From an uncultured Metabacillus sp. (lineage in GTDB: Bacteria > Bacillota > Bacilli > Bacillales > Bacillaceae), in assembly GCF_947503125.1 (NCBI RefSeq), contig NZ_CANNCR010000005.1, forward strand, positions 1 to 64,000: 64,000 nt of DNA. The letters run 5' to 3'. Under the pieces are notes generated by a model that was given only the letters and a program-made list of their open reading frames with translations, was not told where the DNA came from and made no database searches. The position numbers and the translations under genes are program-made. Each line of letters begins with the position of its first letter. The stretch's first letter is position 1. Positions 19,469 through 29,128 of this stretch are shown one piece after another.

Positions 19469-19984
19469 CTACATCAGTAATATTACAACGAGCAATCCTG
19501 CTAAAACACCTAAGCTTTTCATCATACGTTCATAGCGATTTTGCCGATCAATGGCATCAGCTTCTTCTCTCTGTAAGTGTGAAAGCGTTAGCTTGATATG
19601 TTTTTGCTGTGAGATTCGATCATGCTGACCAAGTGTTTCGCCAAACTGTTTCAATACTTCATACTCACCCTGTTTTAATGCGGTCATGTTCCAAATGCTT
19701 TGAAGACTTTCCTCCCAGGCCCCTTTTACACTCGTATGGCCTTTGACAAGCTTGTTGGCGAATTGTTCAAAAAACAATGATAATGGTTTAGGTAATTGCT
19801 TTGAGATATTTTGAGCCGCAACGATTAATGAAGTATGCCCATACATAATCTCTGCTTCTAATGATTGAAGGGCTACCTTTAATTGTCTGAGCTGCCTCGT
19901 TCTTTCACTAAAATGTTTTGCCATTTCGAAGCCTGCCCATGTTGTTGCAAGAATAATGAGGATTGCACCCATCCACTTAATCAT
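19469..19984 (-). CDS. spoIIIAB: Stage III sporulation protein AB
   Basis: 171 aa. Membrane helices at the N-terminus (about 4-20) and the C-terminus (about 155-171) flank a helical domain. The fold is related to GspF-type inner membrane proteins of secretion systems, in keeping with SpoIIIAA as partner ATPase. It overlaps spoIIIAA by 4 nt. Confidence 0.94.
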   Translation of the reverse strand: MIKWMGAILIILATTWAGFEMAKHFSERTRQLRQLKVALQSLEAEIMYGHTSLIVAAQNISKQLPKPLSLFFEQFANKLVKGHTSVKGAWEESLQSIWNMTALKQGEYEVLKQFGETLGQHDRISQQKHIKLTLSHLQREEADAIDRQNRYERMMKSLGVLAGLLVVILLM

Positions 19985-20901
19985 TTAGTCACACTTCTTT
20001 CTAAAATTAACTGCTCGCCATGCTGATTAAGAATTTGCTGAACGGTTCCAGGGCCGTTTTTTCTAGACAACTCCAAGTATCGATCAAACACTTTCGCTTC
20101 AAATAACGTCCTTAGTGTTGGGCGATTCATTAAGTCACCGGCATGATATCCATGTACAGTCACAAATAACTGAACACCTGCATGTACGGCTTCCATAACA
20201 GCCTCTGCATCTTCCTTCGTTCCTATCTCATCTACAATCAATACATCAGGACTCATGGAACGAATCATCATCATCATGCCTTCAGCTTTTGGACACGCGT
20301 CCAGCACATCAACCCGTTCACCAAGCTGATGCTGCGGAACTCCCTTTACACATCCTGCAATTTCCGATCGTTCATCAACAATGCCTACCTTGTTTGATTC
20401 GATCTGATGAAAACCACTGCTTATAATTCTTGCAAGATCCCTAAGCAAAGTCGTTTTCCCTGTTTGCGGCGGTCCAATGATGAGCGTATTCAACCATTTC
20501 CCGTCATATAAATAAGGAATGTACCTTTCAGCAACTCCAAGCTTTTCCTTTGCAATCCGGATATTAAAGGATGTGACATCCCGAATCGCTTTAACTCGTC
20601 CACCTTCTGTAATCACTCGTCCAGAAAGACCGACACGATGTCCTCCGCAAACCGTTATATATCCCTTTTTCAACTCTTCTTCCAGTGTATAAATTGAATA
20701 TTGGCTTAGCTCGTTTAAAAGATTGATCGAGTCTTCATACGTTGTGATAGATGATAGGAAAACAGGTTTACCCATGATGACAACCTCCACCCTTTTCATC
20801 ACACGGATACGTATCTCTTCAATTCGAGCAATACTAGCAGGATGTAGTTTCTTAATCTGATGACTAATTGAATCCGGAAGCATCTCAATAATTTCTTTCA
20901 C
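19981..20901 (-). CDS. spoIIIAA: Stage III sporulation protein AA, ATPase
   Basis: 306 aa from GTG 20901, chosen for the AGGAGG ribosome site 7 nt upstream; a farther upstream ATG (20958) lacks one. It is a GspE/VirB11-like ATPase with Walker A GPPQTGKTT, Walker B DVLIVDEIGT and the family segment MMMIRSMSPDVL. It powers assembly or transport by the SpoIIIA complex. First gene of the eight-gene operon; a SigE-type promoter lies just upstream. Confidence 0.96.
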   Translation of the reverse strand: MKEIIEMLPDSISHQIKKLHPASIARIEEIRIRVMKRVEVVIMGKPVFLSSITTYEDSINLLNELSQYSIYTLEEELKKGYITVCGGHRVGLSGRVITEGGRVKAIRDVTSFNIRIAKEKLGVAERYIPYLYDGKWLNTLIIGPPQTGKTTLLRDLARIISSGFHQIESNKVGIVDERSEIAGCVKGVPQHQLGERVDVLDACPKAEGMMMMIRSMSPDVLIVDEIGTKEDAEAVMEAVHAGVQLFVTVHGYHAGDLMNRPTLRTLFEAKVFDRYLELSRKNGPGTVQQILNQHGEQLILERSVTK

Positions 20902-20935
20902 ACCGCTTCCTCCTATAAGGCTATTCGTTACTTTC

Positions 20936-20964
20936 AATGTATGCATGCTTGACCACATTCATGA
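20936..20964 (-). promoter_or_regulatory. SigE-type promoter of spoIIIA
   Basis: On the minus strand a -35-like TCATGAA (20958-20964) is followed after 14 nt by CATACATT (20936-20943). This fits the SigE consensus, with a -10 of CATACA-T type and a 14-15 nt spacer. The site is about 35 nt before the spoIIIAA start, and the B. subtilis operon is also SigE-dependent. Confidence 0.6.
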
Positions 20965-20990
20965 CTTAATTGTCCTGATGATTTTTACCG

Positions 20991-21272
20991 CTACTTATAA
21001 ATGCCGAATAAAATAAAAAATACACCCAAGCCGATAAAAATCAATTTTGCATATGACAATTGGTCGGCAATATGAAAGATCCCAATTGTCATTGTGACAA
21101 TAAAAATAACCGGACCCACAATAGCAAGTAGCGAATTAATTGTAACCGCTTTTTTTACATCATTGAACACTAACATTAAGATAGCTGCGGTTAATTCAAT
21201 TGAAGCGGACACAAAGCGTAAACCAGCCATCGTTAAAACCGTTGAATCAAAATGAGAGAAAAATCGTTTCAT
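20991..21272 (-). CDS. yqhV: Small membrane protein YqhV
   Basis: 93 aa with three predicted membrane helices (about 18-38, 43-63, 70-92). Length and position directly before spoIIIAA match B. subtilis YqhV (DUF2619 type). The ATG lies behind TAGGAGG. The function is unknown. Confidence 0.85.
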   Translation of the reverse strand: MKRFFSHFDSTVLTMAGLRFVSASIELTAAILMLVFNDVKKAVTINSLLAIVGPVIFIVTMTIGIFHIADQLSYAKLIFIGLGVFFILFGIYK

Positions 21273-21394
21273 GTGGTCCTCCTAAAATATAGTTTGTACA
21301 CCATATGCGAGAGGGCGGAGATTTAGACAAAGAAGGTTGATATTTAGATAAAAAAGGAATTAAACAGGGAGTGTAATTATTTGTTACATACAAA

Positions 21395-21421
21395 AAGAGG
21401 CGCCCTAAATGGACACCTCTT
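21395..21421 (-). terminator. Terminator after efp
   Basis: Imperfect stem AAGAGGCGCC (21395-21404) with GGACACCTCTT (21411-21421), followed on the minus strand by a U-rich tract. It closes the efp transcript. Confidence 0.7.
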
Positions 21422-21436
21422 CTTTAATTTTATTGT

Positions 21437-21994
21437 CTATGCACGTGAAACGTAAGAAGCTTCAGCCGTATTAATAATTAAGCGATCCCCTTCATTAATA
21501 AAGAATGGAACTTGAACAGATAAACCAGTTTCTAACTTAGCTGGCTTAGAGCCGCCTGATGCAGTATCACCTTTAATGCCAGGCTCAGTTTCTACAACCT
21601 CCAGCTCGACTGTGTTTGGCAATTCAACACCTAATGTCTCTGTACCAAACATCATGATTTGTACTTCCATGTTTTCTTTTAAGAATTTTAATTCATATTC
21701 AATTTGAGCTGAAGATAATTCAATTTGGTCATATGTTTCTGTATCCATGAATGCATGTTGATCGCCATTTGCATAAAGATATTGCATTCTGCGTGTTTCA
21801 ATTTGAGCTCTTGCTACTTTTTCACCGGCACGGAACGTTTTCTCTTGAACAGCTCCTGTGCGTAAATTACGTAGTTTTGAACGAACAAATGCAGCACCTT
21901 TACCTGGCTTAACATGCTGGAAATCCATGACGCGCCAAATGCCGTTATCCACCTCAATCGTTAATCCTGTACGAAAATCGTTAACTGAAATCAT
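21437..21994 (-). CDS. efp: Elongation factor P
   Basis: 185 aa, three-domain EF-P. The domain I loop KPGKGAAF carries Lys32, the residue modified with 5-aminopentanol in B. subtilis. C-terminal OB-fold signatures [15 protein letters not shown] and [13 protein letters not shown] are present. EF-P rescues ribosomes stalled at polyproline. The ATG is behind AGGAGG. It lies downstream of papA as in B. subtilis. Confidence 0.98.
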   Translation of the reverse strand: MISVNDFRTGLTIEVDNGIWRVMDFQHVKPGKGAAFVRSKLRNLRTGAVQEKTFRAGEKVARAQIETRRMQYLYANGDQHAFMDTETYDQIELSSAQIEYELKFLKENMEVQIMMFGTETLGVELPNTVELEVVETEPGIKGDTASGGSKPAKLETGLSVQVPFFINEGDRLIINTAEASYVSRA

Positions 21995-22091
21995 GAAAAA
22001 AGTCCTCCTAATAGCTTAAATAAGGGATGTAAAGATTCTACCTTAAACTTGTTAAGTTAGTCTCTATTCCTATATGTAAAAGTATTCCCTA

Positions 22092-23156
22092 TTACAAAAT
22101 AATAAGATCTTTTGGTGAATGAGTAAGCGACTCATTTCCGCTTTCTGTAATTACTGTATCATCTTCAATTCTGACGCCGCCTAGACCAGCTATATAAATC
22201 CCAGGTTCAACAGTTACCACCATGCCTGGTTCAAGAATTGTATCAGATCTAAAGGATAAAGCAGGTCCTTCATGGACTTCCATTCCTAAACCGTGGCCAG
22301 TTGAATGTCCGAAATACTCACCATAGCCTTGTTCAGTAATATAGTCCCTGGTAAGTGCATCTGCCTCTTTCCCTGACATACCTGGATTTATTCCATTCAT
22401 GCCGCGCATTTGTGCTTCAAGAACAATTGCATAGATATTCTTCAGCTCATCACTTGGCTGGCCTATGGCAAACGTTCTCGTGATATCTGAACAGTATCCT
22501 TTGTAGTATGCACCAAAATCAAGTGTAACAAAATCACCTTTTTCAATTTCTTTGTTACTTGCTACACCATGCGGCAAAGCAGAACGATAGCCTGAAGCAA
22601 CAATCATATCAAAGGATGAGGATTCAGCACCATTTTTTCTCATAAAAAATTCAAGTTCATTTGCAACTTCAATTTCTTTTAAACCAGGTTTTACAAACGT
22701 TAAAATATGCTTATATGCAGCGTCAGCAATCTCAGCTGCTTCCTTTAATATCTTAATCTCTGCCGATGACTTAATCAAGCGTAACTTTTCAACCGCACCT
22801 GACACTGGTAAAAATTCTGTGTCTGTTAATGCATTTTTATAGGATGCATAAGCTTGATAGGTTAAATGATCCTGCTCAAAACCAAGCCTTTTAATCCCTA
22901 ATTGTTTAACAACGGCTGTAACCTCTTCTATGATAGGTTTGGTATGCTTGACAATCTCATAGCCTTCTACTTCCTTTGCGGCTTGCTCTGTATAACGGAA
23001 ATCAGTTATAAATACAGCTTTATCTAAAGAAATGACGGCAACACCAGAAGTACCTGTAAACCCTGTCATATATCTGCGATTAAATTTACTTGTAATTAAT
23101 AGTCCATCAATTGATAATTCTTTGAATCGATTGCGGATTTTTTCTAATTTAATCAT
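22092..23156 (-). CDS. papA: Xaa-Pro aminopeptidase-like M24 peptidase
   Basis: 354 aa. The N-terminal creatinase-type domain contains the MTGFTGTSG motif. The M24 metallopeptidase domain supplies metal ligands in [33 protein letters not shown] and VTVEPGIYI. It removes an N-terminal residue before proline. The ATG is behind AGGAGGAGG and overlaps the aroQ stop by 4 nt. It corresponds to B. subtilis YqhT. Confidence 0.95.
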   Translation of the reverse strand: MIKLEKIRNRFKELSIDGLLITSKFNRRYMTGFTGTSGVAVISLDKAVFITDFRYTEQAAKEVEGYEIVKHTKPIIEEVTAVVKQLGIKRLGFEQDHLTYQAYASYKNALTDTEFLPVSGAVEKLRLIKSSAEIKILKEAAEIADAAYKHILTFVKPGLKEIEVANELEFFMRKNGAESSSFDMIVASGYRSALPHGVASNKEIEKGDFVTLDFGAYYKGYCSDITRTFAIGQPSDELKNIYAIVLEAQMRGMNGINPGMSGKEADALTRDYITEQGYGEYFGHSTGHGLGMEVHEGPALSFRSDTILEPGMVVTVEPGIYIAGLGGVRIEDDTVITESGNESLTHSPKDLIIL

Positions 23157-23596
23157 TGGTTACCTCCTCCTACTCTCTCCTTTAATGCCAGCATTCCCAG
23201 TTCATACCCTTTAAATCCCAGACCGATGATTTGTCCGATTGTGACTGGAGCTGTTACAGATGTGTGACGAAATTCCTCTCTAGCGTGAACATTTGATATA
23301 TGTACTTCAATAACCGGGAGTGTTACTCCTGCAATTGCATCACGGATCGCATAACTATAATGTGTAAATGCTCCTGGGTTCAAAATAATCCCATCAAACT
23401 GACCTTCTGCTTCATGAATGGCATCGATGATATCTCCTTCATGATTTGATTGAAAACAAGTTACTTCTATCTGTTCTTTTTCACCAAACGACAATAATTT
23501 CTTTTCTAAATCTGTTAACGTTTCTGAACCATAAATGGCAGGCTCACGCAATCCAAGTCTATTGAGATTTGGACCATTTATAACTAAAATCTTCAT
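23153..23596 (-). CDS. aroQ: Type II 3-dehydroquinate dehydratase
   Basis: 147 aa from ATG 23596; the longer frame upstream does not resemble the family. It carries out shikimate pathway step 3. [12 protein letters not shown] with the downstream catalytic Tyr (AIYGSETL), [28 protein letters not shown] and [15 protein letters not shown] are all type II signatures. It is coupled to papA. It equals B. subtilis YqhS. Confidence 0.96.
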   Translation of the reverse strand: MKILVINGPNLNRLGLREPAIYGSETLTDLEKKLLSFGEKEQIEVTCFQSNHEGDIIDAIHEAEGQFDGIILNPGAFTHYSYAIRDAIAGVTLPVIEVHISNVHAREEFRHTSVTAPVTIGQIIGLGFKGYELGMLALKERVGGGNQ

Positions 23597-23719
23597 GACA
23601 ATTCTTGCACCCCTTTTCATAAGAAAATAATCTTTCATCATTAATTTCTTTTTTACGAAAAAAAAAGAATGTTCAGCTAATGAACATTCTATCACAACTC
23701 ATCTCTTTCACACTATGAT

Positions 23720-24250
23720 CTAATTCTCATTATTTGTATTTAACTCATTATAATCGAATGAAATCGAGTAGCCGACAAAAAGACCATATAAAATATAAAG
23801 GCAGACTGTTGTCACAATTGTCCCTCTTGGCAATTCAAAAATTCGCTTAAGGTCCGGGAACATCGGGTTGAGAATAAAAAAAACAAGTCCCCATAAGGCT
23901 GCTCCATATGCGATTCCAATCCACATTGAGGTAAACCGCTTTAATACGGCGTAATAAACCAATGCAACTCCTATAGAGATAACTCCGATTAATACAATGC
24001 TAATATATTCGCCAAGTGTTCCATTTTTCCAATCACCTAAAGCAATTGGCTGGAGGATAAGACTCGGTTTAATTTCGGTATAGTTCAAAATAGAAGCTAA
24101 GTATGCCAGTAAACTCCAAAATACACCGCCTATAAAACCTGTTGAAATCACCTTCCCTATTTGTGATACAGGCTTTTCCCTTTTGTTTTGCTCAAAGCGA
24201 GGATTGTCTTCTTCCTTTACATCATCTGTCTTCTTTTTATCATCTGCCAT
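23720..24250 (-). CDS. yqhR: Membrane protein YqhR
   Basis: 176 aa. A charged, probably cytoplasmic N-terminus (1-30, Lys/Asp/Glu-rich) precedes four membrane helices (about 37-57, 78-98, 103-125, 145-165). It ends in a hydrophilic tail. Position between aroQ and yqhQ identifies it as YqhR. The function is unknown. It is transcribed divergently from yqhQ. Confidence 0.88.
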   Translation of the reverse strand: MADDKKKTDDVKEEDNPRFEQNKREKPVSQIGKVISTGFIGGVFWSLLAYLASILNYTEIKPSLILQPIALGDWKNGTLGEYISIVLIGVISIGVALVYYAVLKRFTSMWIGIAYGAALWGLVFFILNPMFPDLKRIFELPRGTIVTTVCLYILYGLFVGYSISFDYNELNTNNEN

Positions 24251-24588
24251 TTCACTGCACCTCCATTTACTACTATGTCCATTTTTATAAAAGTCATGTT
24301 TTTTCCCTATTTTTTACTTAAATGAAAATTACATGTCTAGTAAATAGAAGCATGGGTATAATGTAAATAAAGGAATTATTTCCAGCAGAAAACTCCCTTG
24401 GACGATTATTTTTAAAAAAAGAGCACAAACGAAGACATAATGAGCTTACCTGCAAATATCACGCTAGAGGTTTCCTTCTAAATTCTGTATTATATAGATA
24501 ATAACTAAACAAAGTTTGTCTTATAACCAAAGGTGTTAGATCCTTTGAGACAGATTATGGATAAACAGAATAGATAGGTTGGTGTCTC
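24251..24588. other. Divergent promoter region yqhR/yqhQ
   Basis: 338 nt without a plausible gene, between divergent yqhR and yqhQ. It is AT-rich and must contain both promoters; I could not assign them with confidence. Confidence 0.5.
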
Positions 24589-25539
24589 ATGTCAAATCAA
24601 AAAAAGCCTGCATATGGCGGGCAAGCTGTAATTGAGGGTGTTATGTTCGGTGGCAAGCATCATTATGTAACGGCAATCCGCAGAACGGATCAATCCATTG
24701 ATTTCTTTCATTTAAAAAGAAAAAATCAACCCGTATTATCAAAGCTTAAAAAGATTCCTTTTTTACGGGGGATTGTAGCGATTATTGAGGCTAGTGCCAA
24801 CGGCTCTAAGCATTTAAATTTTTCAACAGAGCGTTTTGAAGTTGACCCTAAAGATGATGAAAAAATGGCAGAAGAAAAGAAGCAAAACGAATCAAAGCTG
24901 GCGATGTGGCTTGGTATTGCCGCTGTAGGGGTTATCTCATTTTTCTTCGGAAAAGTAATTTTTACCCTTCTTCCTGTGTTCCTTGCACATTTTATGCGTC
25001 CGCTAGTGCCATCAGTTTTCGGGCAAATTCTAGTAGAAGGTGCATTCAAGCTAGTGCTGCTATTAGCATATATATATGCTATATCCTTCACACCATTGAT
25101 TAAACGCGTATTCCAGTATCACGGGGCTGAACATAAAGTCATCAATACGTATGAAAACAACTTGCCGCTTACAGTGGAAAATGTACAAAGTCAGTCAAGG
25201 CTGCATTACCGATGCGGCAGCAGTTTCATCTTGTTTACTGTGATCGTCGGTATTTTCGTTTATACTCTTGTACCTTTGGATCCATTGTGGCTGCGAATCG
25301 TTAACCGTTTAGCACTTATTCCAGTCGTTCTAGGGATTTCGTTTGAAGTATTACAGCTTACAAATAAGCTTCGTGATGTACCTGTCTTACGATATTTAGG
25401 ATATCCAGGACTTTGGCTCCAGCTGTTAACTACGAAAGAGCCAACAGATGACCAGGTTGAAGTCGCGATTGCAAGCTTTAATGAGCTTATGCGTAAAGAA
25501 AAGGAAACAGAAACAGAATTATCAGAACAAATCGTTTAA
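24589..25539 (+). CDS. yqhQ: DUF1385 membrane protein YqhQ
   Basis: 316 aa, DUF1385 family. The start PAYGGQAVIEGVMFGG and the YHGAEHKVINTYE and LHYRCGSSFILF motifs with conserved His/Cys residues are characteristic. About four membrane helices lie between 105 and 260. A metal-dependent role has been suggested for the family, but the biochemical function is unknown. Same position as in B. subtilis. Confidence 0.93.
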   Translation: MSNQKKPAYGGQAVIEGVMFGGKHHYVTAIRRTDQSIDFFHLKRKNQPVLSKLKKIPFLRGIVAIIEASANGSKHLNFSTERFEVDPKDDEKMAEEKKQNESKLAMWLGIAAVGVISFFFGKVIFTLLPVFLAHFMRPLVPSVFGQILVEGAFKLVLLLAYIYAISFTPLIKRVFQYHGAEHKVINTYENNLPLTVENVQSQSRLHYRCGSSFILFTVIVGIFVYTLVPLDPLWLRIVNRLALIPVVLGISFEVLQLTNKLRDVPVLRYLGYPGLWLQLLTTKEPTDDQVEVAIASFNELMRKEKETETELSEQIV

Positions 25540-25735
25540 TCTAATCTTTTTTGAAGGAAAAAAGACGGAACGACACGAATTTAAAATGAATAAATAGAAA
25601 TATAGACATTTCGTTTTTTGTTGTTCCGTTAGCACTTCTATAAATATAAAGCAGTTTCCTTCATTTACCCTGTGAGGTATAGCATAAAATTGGTTTTATT
25701 CATATTGATTGGTATCTTTTATCGGAGGTGGTTAT

Positions 25736-26116
25736 ATGAATCGTCGTGTGGTGAATGGAATCGTTTTGGCAATTATTTTATTAGGTGCAGTTGGATTAAT
25801 ATCAACTTTACTATCTGATCCGTTGTGGCTATTAAAACAAATTGCGATCTATGCTGCTATTGCTGGAATTATTTATCTCGTCTATCGAATGGTGATGAAA
25901 CGGAAATTAGGTAAGGAGTATTCCTCCTATGCCAGAGCAGCAAAGCGTTCAAAAAGACGTTTCGACGACCGCAGCAGCCGTGGTTCAAATGTCAGAAACA
26001 TAGCCCATGCTAAAAAATCAACAAAAACCTCTGCCATTAAAAAGAAAAGACAACCATCACATTTAACGGTGATTGAAGGGAAAAAAGGCAAAAAGAAAAA
26101 CCGTGCATTTTTCTAA
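25736..26116 (+). CDS. yqhP: SA1362 family protein YqhP
   Basis: 126 aa from ATG 25736 behind GGAGGTGG; an upstream ATG (25709) has no ribosome site. Two membrane helices (about 6-24 and 35-53) are followed by a very basic, Lys/Arg/Ser-rich cytoplasmic tail (60-126). It overlaps convergent yqhO by 4 nt at the stops. The function is unknown. Confidence 0.87.
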   Translation: MNRRVVNGIVLAIILLGAVGLISTLLSDPLWLLKQIAIYAAIAGIIYLVYRMVMKRKLGKEYSSYARAAKRSKRRFDDRSSRGSNVRNIAHAKKSTKTSAIKKKRQPSHLTVIEGKKGKKKNRAFF

Positions 26117-27000
26117 TAGGTCCAACTTTTAAGAAATTCGATTGTTCGACTTCTACCTAGCTCAATGAGAGCTAGTTTTTTTTCTTCATTTAAGTTCCAT
26201 TCCGTTGAAACAAGATGATCGACAGGTAAAAAAATAATATTTTTCTCATGTTTGCTTGAAATGTGCCGACTGTCGTGTGCATCTTTCATCGTTTCAAATA
26301 ATGCACCAAACATGTCAAATGCATTACGAATCTTTTTTTTAGGCCGCTCCTTTTCATTTGAACTTAATTTGATCCCCAGGACCGGCCTCGATTTAATCGA
26401 CTTTTTCGATTGATAAAACAGCCAAATTGGAAAATTACTTAACACTCCCCCATCAACAATGATATTACTCCCTGTCGAGCTCGCAAGCCTTACCGGTTCA
26501 AAAAAATAAGGTAAGCTGCAACTCATTCTTACTGCCCTTCCTACAGAAAACGATTCAGGATTTATTCCATATTTATGAAGATCATCAGGTAGCACGATTA
26601 GTCTGCCATTTGTTAAATCAGAGGCAACAATTCGAAGTGAACCGCTTGGAATATCGGCGAATGTAGTAATTCCTTTCTTTTTTAACTTTGATATAATCCA
26701 TTCTTCTAGTTTAGCTCCTTTATATAGTCCAAGATTCCAATACAAAGAAATCCATTTCATGAAAGCAAACGGCAAAAAGGATTTTCGTTCATCAAGAAAC
26801 ATTGTTAGGTCAACTTCTTCCATCATCTCTGCTATTTCCTCAGCAGTATATCCGGCAATAATAAAGGCAGCGATAATAGAGCCAGCACTCGTCCCTGCTA
26901 AGCGCTTAAATTTATAGCCATTTTCCTCAAGCGCTTGATATGCACCAATCAGGGCAAAGCCTTTAATCCCTCCTCCTGATAAAACACCATCAATATACAT
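26113..27000 (-). CDS. yqhO: Patatin-like phospholipase YqhO
   Basis: 295 aa. The patatin-family serine hydrolase features are present: oxyanion loop GGGIKGFALIGA, nucleophile elbow GTSAGS and catalytic Asp in VDGGVLSNFP. It probably acts on acyl lipids; the substrate is unknown. In B. subtilis yqhO neighbours mntR; here a five-gene ABC transporter set lies between them. Confidence 0.93.
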   Translation of the reverse strand: MYIDGVLSGGGIKGFALIGAYQALEENGYKFKRLAGTSAGSIIAAFIIAGYTAEEIAEMMEEVDLTMFLDERKSFLPFAFMKWISLYWNLGLYKGAKLEEWIISKLKKKGITTFADIPSGSLRIVASDLTNGRLIVLPDDLHKYGINPESFSVGRAVRMSCSLPYFFEPVRLASSTGSNIIVDGGVLSNFPIWLFYQSKKSIKSRPVLGIKLSSNEKERPKKKIRNAFDMFGALFETMKDAHDSRHISSKHEKNIIFLPVDHLVSTEWNLNEEKKLALIELGRSRTIEFLKSWTY

Positions 27001-27096
27001 GTCCTTCCCTCCCTTTAGCCTCTACTTTATAGTGTAAGAAGCTAAAAGTGAAAATAGACCAATTGAGTGAATAACTGCTTTATGACCAAAACTACA

Positions 27097-27133
27097 ACAA
27101 GCCCTAAAGACTTATCGCCATTTATGGGCTTGT
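27097..27133 (-). terminator. Weak terminator after the peptide ABC operon
   Basis: Arms ACAAGCCC (27097-27104) and GGGCTTGT (27126-27133), extended by TAAA/TTTA, lie just after the last permease gene. The U-tract on the minus strand is short. Confidence 0.5.
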
Positions 27134-27142
27134 ATCATAATT

Positions 27143-28039
27143 TCAATGCTTCATTTTAGGATCTAATACATCGCGTAAGCCGTCACCCATCAAATTAAAT
27201 CCCAATACAGTTAACATGATGGCAACCCCAGGAAAAAATAGTGTCCATGGCGCCTGAACTAAATACTGTTTTGAATCAGCGAGCATTTTTCCCCATTCAG
27301 GTGCTGGTGGTTGAGCCCCTAAACCGAGAAATCCAAGTGCAGCAGCTTCAATAATCGCTGTAGCAATCGAAAGTGTTGCTTGAACAATTATCGGTGTCAA
27401 ACAATTGGGAAGGATGTGCATATATAAAATGCGCCTATCCTTCATCCCGATTGCTTTGGCAGCCATTATATACTCTTCTTGTTTGACACTTAAAACCTTT
27501 GACCTGACAAGCCGCCCAAAGTTGGGAATATTGATAATGGCAATCGCGATTAACGCATTTTGCAATGATGGTCCAAGAATAGCAACAACAGCAATCGCTA
27601 ACAAAATACTCGGAAAAGCAAGCATGATATCAAAACATCGTGAAATGATCGTGTCTGCCCATTTACCATAGTAACCGGCAACAATCCCTAAGATTGTCCC
27701 AACAATTGCTGACCCCAACACTGAGAAAAAACCGACCCATAAAGAGATTCTCGCTCCATAAACAATTCGGGAAAAAATATCTCTGCCGAAATCATCTGTT
27801 CCAAACCAGTGCTCACTAGAAGGAGCTAGCAGCCTTTTGGATAATTCTTGATCTTTGAAGCCATACGGTGCAATAACCGGTGCAAGCAAGGCCAGAATAA
27901 TAAAGAAGAGAACTATCCCTAATCCAATTAACGCTAATTTATTTCGACAAAAAGCTTTCCCCGCCTCTTTCCATGGAGATAATCCCTCCAACTTAACCTC
28001 GGAGGTTGTAATGGATGGTTGTTTTGCAAGCTCTGCCAC
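27143..28039 (-). CDS. Peptide ABC transporter permease, DppC type
   Basis: 298 aa inner-membrane permease with six membrane helices. Hallmarks are the N-terminal PW(K)EA..F.RNKLA region, HWFGTDDFGRDIFSRI before the second helix, and the EAA loop EEYIMAAKAIGMKDRRI, which contacts the ATPases. It pairs with the DppB-type permease just upstream to import di- or oligopeptides. Substrate specificity cannot be told from sequence. Last gene of the five-gene cassette. Confidence 0.93.
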   Translation of the reverse strand: MAELAKQPSITTSEVKLEGLSPWKEAGKAFCRNKLALIGLGIVLFFIILALLAPVIAPYGFKDQELSKRLLAPSSEHWFGTDDFGRDIFSRIVYGARISLWVGFFSVLGSAIVGTILGIVAGYYGKWADTIISRCFDIMLAFPSILLAIAVVAILGPSLQNALIAIAIINIPNFGRLVRSKVLSVKQEEYIMAAKAIGMKDRRILYMHILPNCLTPIIVQATLSIATAIIEAAALGFLGLGAQPPAPEWGKMLADSKQYLVQAPWTLFFPGVAIMLTVLGFNLMGDGLRDVLDPKMKH

Positions 28040-28060
28040 TTATTTCCCCCCTTTATTTGG

Positions 28061-29068
28061 TTATGAATGGTAGTTAATTCGCGGATCAATCAATGCATAT
28101 AACAAATCGATGATTAAGTTAATGACGACAAAGATAGCAGCAATCAATAAAATACCTGATTGAATCACAGGGTAATCTCGATAACCAATTGCATCATAAA
28201 GATACCTGCCGATTCCCGGCCACCCAAAAATCGTCTCGGTTAAAATCGCCCCTCCTAACAATAGACCTGTTTGTAGACCGATAACTGTTAAGACAGGAAT
28301 GATGGCATTTTTCAAAGAGTGCTTATAAACGACCCAAAACATGCTTACACCTTTCGCTCTAGCCGTACGAATATAATCGGATTTAATCACCTCAAGCATT
28401 GTCGAACGTGTCATTCTAGCAATAATGGCCATTGGAATCGTTGCTAACGCAAAACTTGGCAGGATAAGATGCTGAATCACTTGTCCAAATTGATCCATTC
28501 TGCCTTGAATCAAGGTATCTAGTAAATAAAGATTCGTTATCGCCGTTACCGGGTTCCTAACATCTTCCCTTCCTGTTGAAGGCAGCCAGCCCAATTCAAT
28601 CGAAAACGCCCATTGCTCCATCAGACCAAGCCAAAATATCGGCATTGAGACCCCGATTAAAGCAAAAATCATGGCAAGGTAATCAAACCATGAATGAGAA
28701 AACCAGGCACTAATGATTCCAGCATTTACTCCAACAAAAACAGCGATGACCATCGCAACCACGGTTAATTCAATTGTTGCAGCCAAATATGGCCAAATTT
28801 CTTCATTTATAGGTCCTCTCGTTCGTAAAGAGATTCCTAAATCACCGGTGAGGAGACCTTTTATATAATCAACATATTGGATATACCATGGCTCATCAAG
28901 ACCTAATTCCCTTGTTAAGGTGGCAATGGCCTCCTTTGTTGCCTTTTGTCCAAGAATCACCTGTGCCGGGTCACCTGGTATCGCATGAATAATGGCAAAA
29001 ACAATGATGGTCATTCCAAATAAAACAGGAATTAACGAAAATATACGCCGAACAGAATAAGCAATCAT
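28061..29068 (-). CDS. Peptide ABC transporter permease, DppB type
   Basis: 335 aa with six membrane helices. The N-terminus (RRIFSLIPVLFGMTIIVF, HAIPGDPA) and the EAA loop SDYIRTARAKGVS are typical of DppB/OppB permeases. A hairpin with a U-tract lies between it and the binding-protein gene, so it may be made in smaller amounts than the binding protein. Confidence 0.93.
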   Translation of the reverse strand: MIAYSVRRIFSLIPVLFGMTIIVFAIIHAIPGDPAQVILGQKATKEAIATLTRELGLDEPWYIQYVDYIKGLLTGDLGISLRTRGPINEEIWPYLAATIELTVVAMVIAVFVGVNAGIISAWFSHSWFDYLAMIFALIGVSMPIFWLGLMEQWAFSIELGWLPSTGREDVRNPVTAITNLYLLDTLIQGRMDQFGQVIQHLILPSFALATIPMAIIARMTRSTMLEVIKSDYIRTARAKGVSMFWVVYKHSLKNAIIPVLTVIGLQTGLLLGGAILTETIFGWPGIGRYLYDAIGYRDYPVIQSGILLIAAIFVVINLIIDLLYALIDPRINYHS

Positions 29069-29096
29069 ATCGATTCACCTCATAAATTAGGCTTTG

Positions 29097-29119
29097 TAAA
29101 AAGGGGAGGTCCTCTCCCC
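29097..29119 (-). terminator. Attenuator between binding protein and permease
   Basis: On the minus strand, stem GGGGAG (29114-29119 complement) with CTCCCC (29103-29108 complement) is followed by UUUUU (29098-29102). This has the form of an intrinsic terminator inside the operon, between the binding-protein stop and the permease start. Confidence 0.65.
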
Positions 29120-29128
29120 CTCCTAACC

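Noticed and set aside
25565-25629. Inverted repeat ACGGAAC/GTTCCGT between yqhQ and yqhP
   Set aside because: The loop exceeds 50 nt and there is no clear U-tract, so it is not called a terminator.
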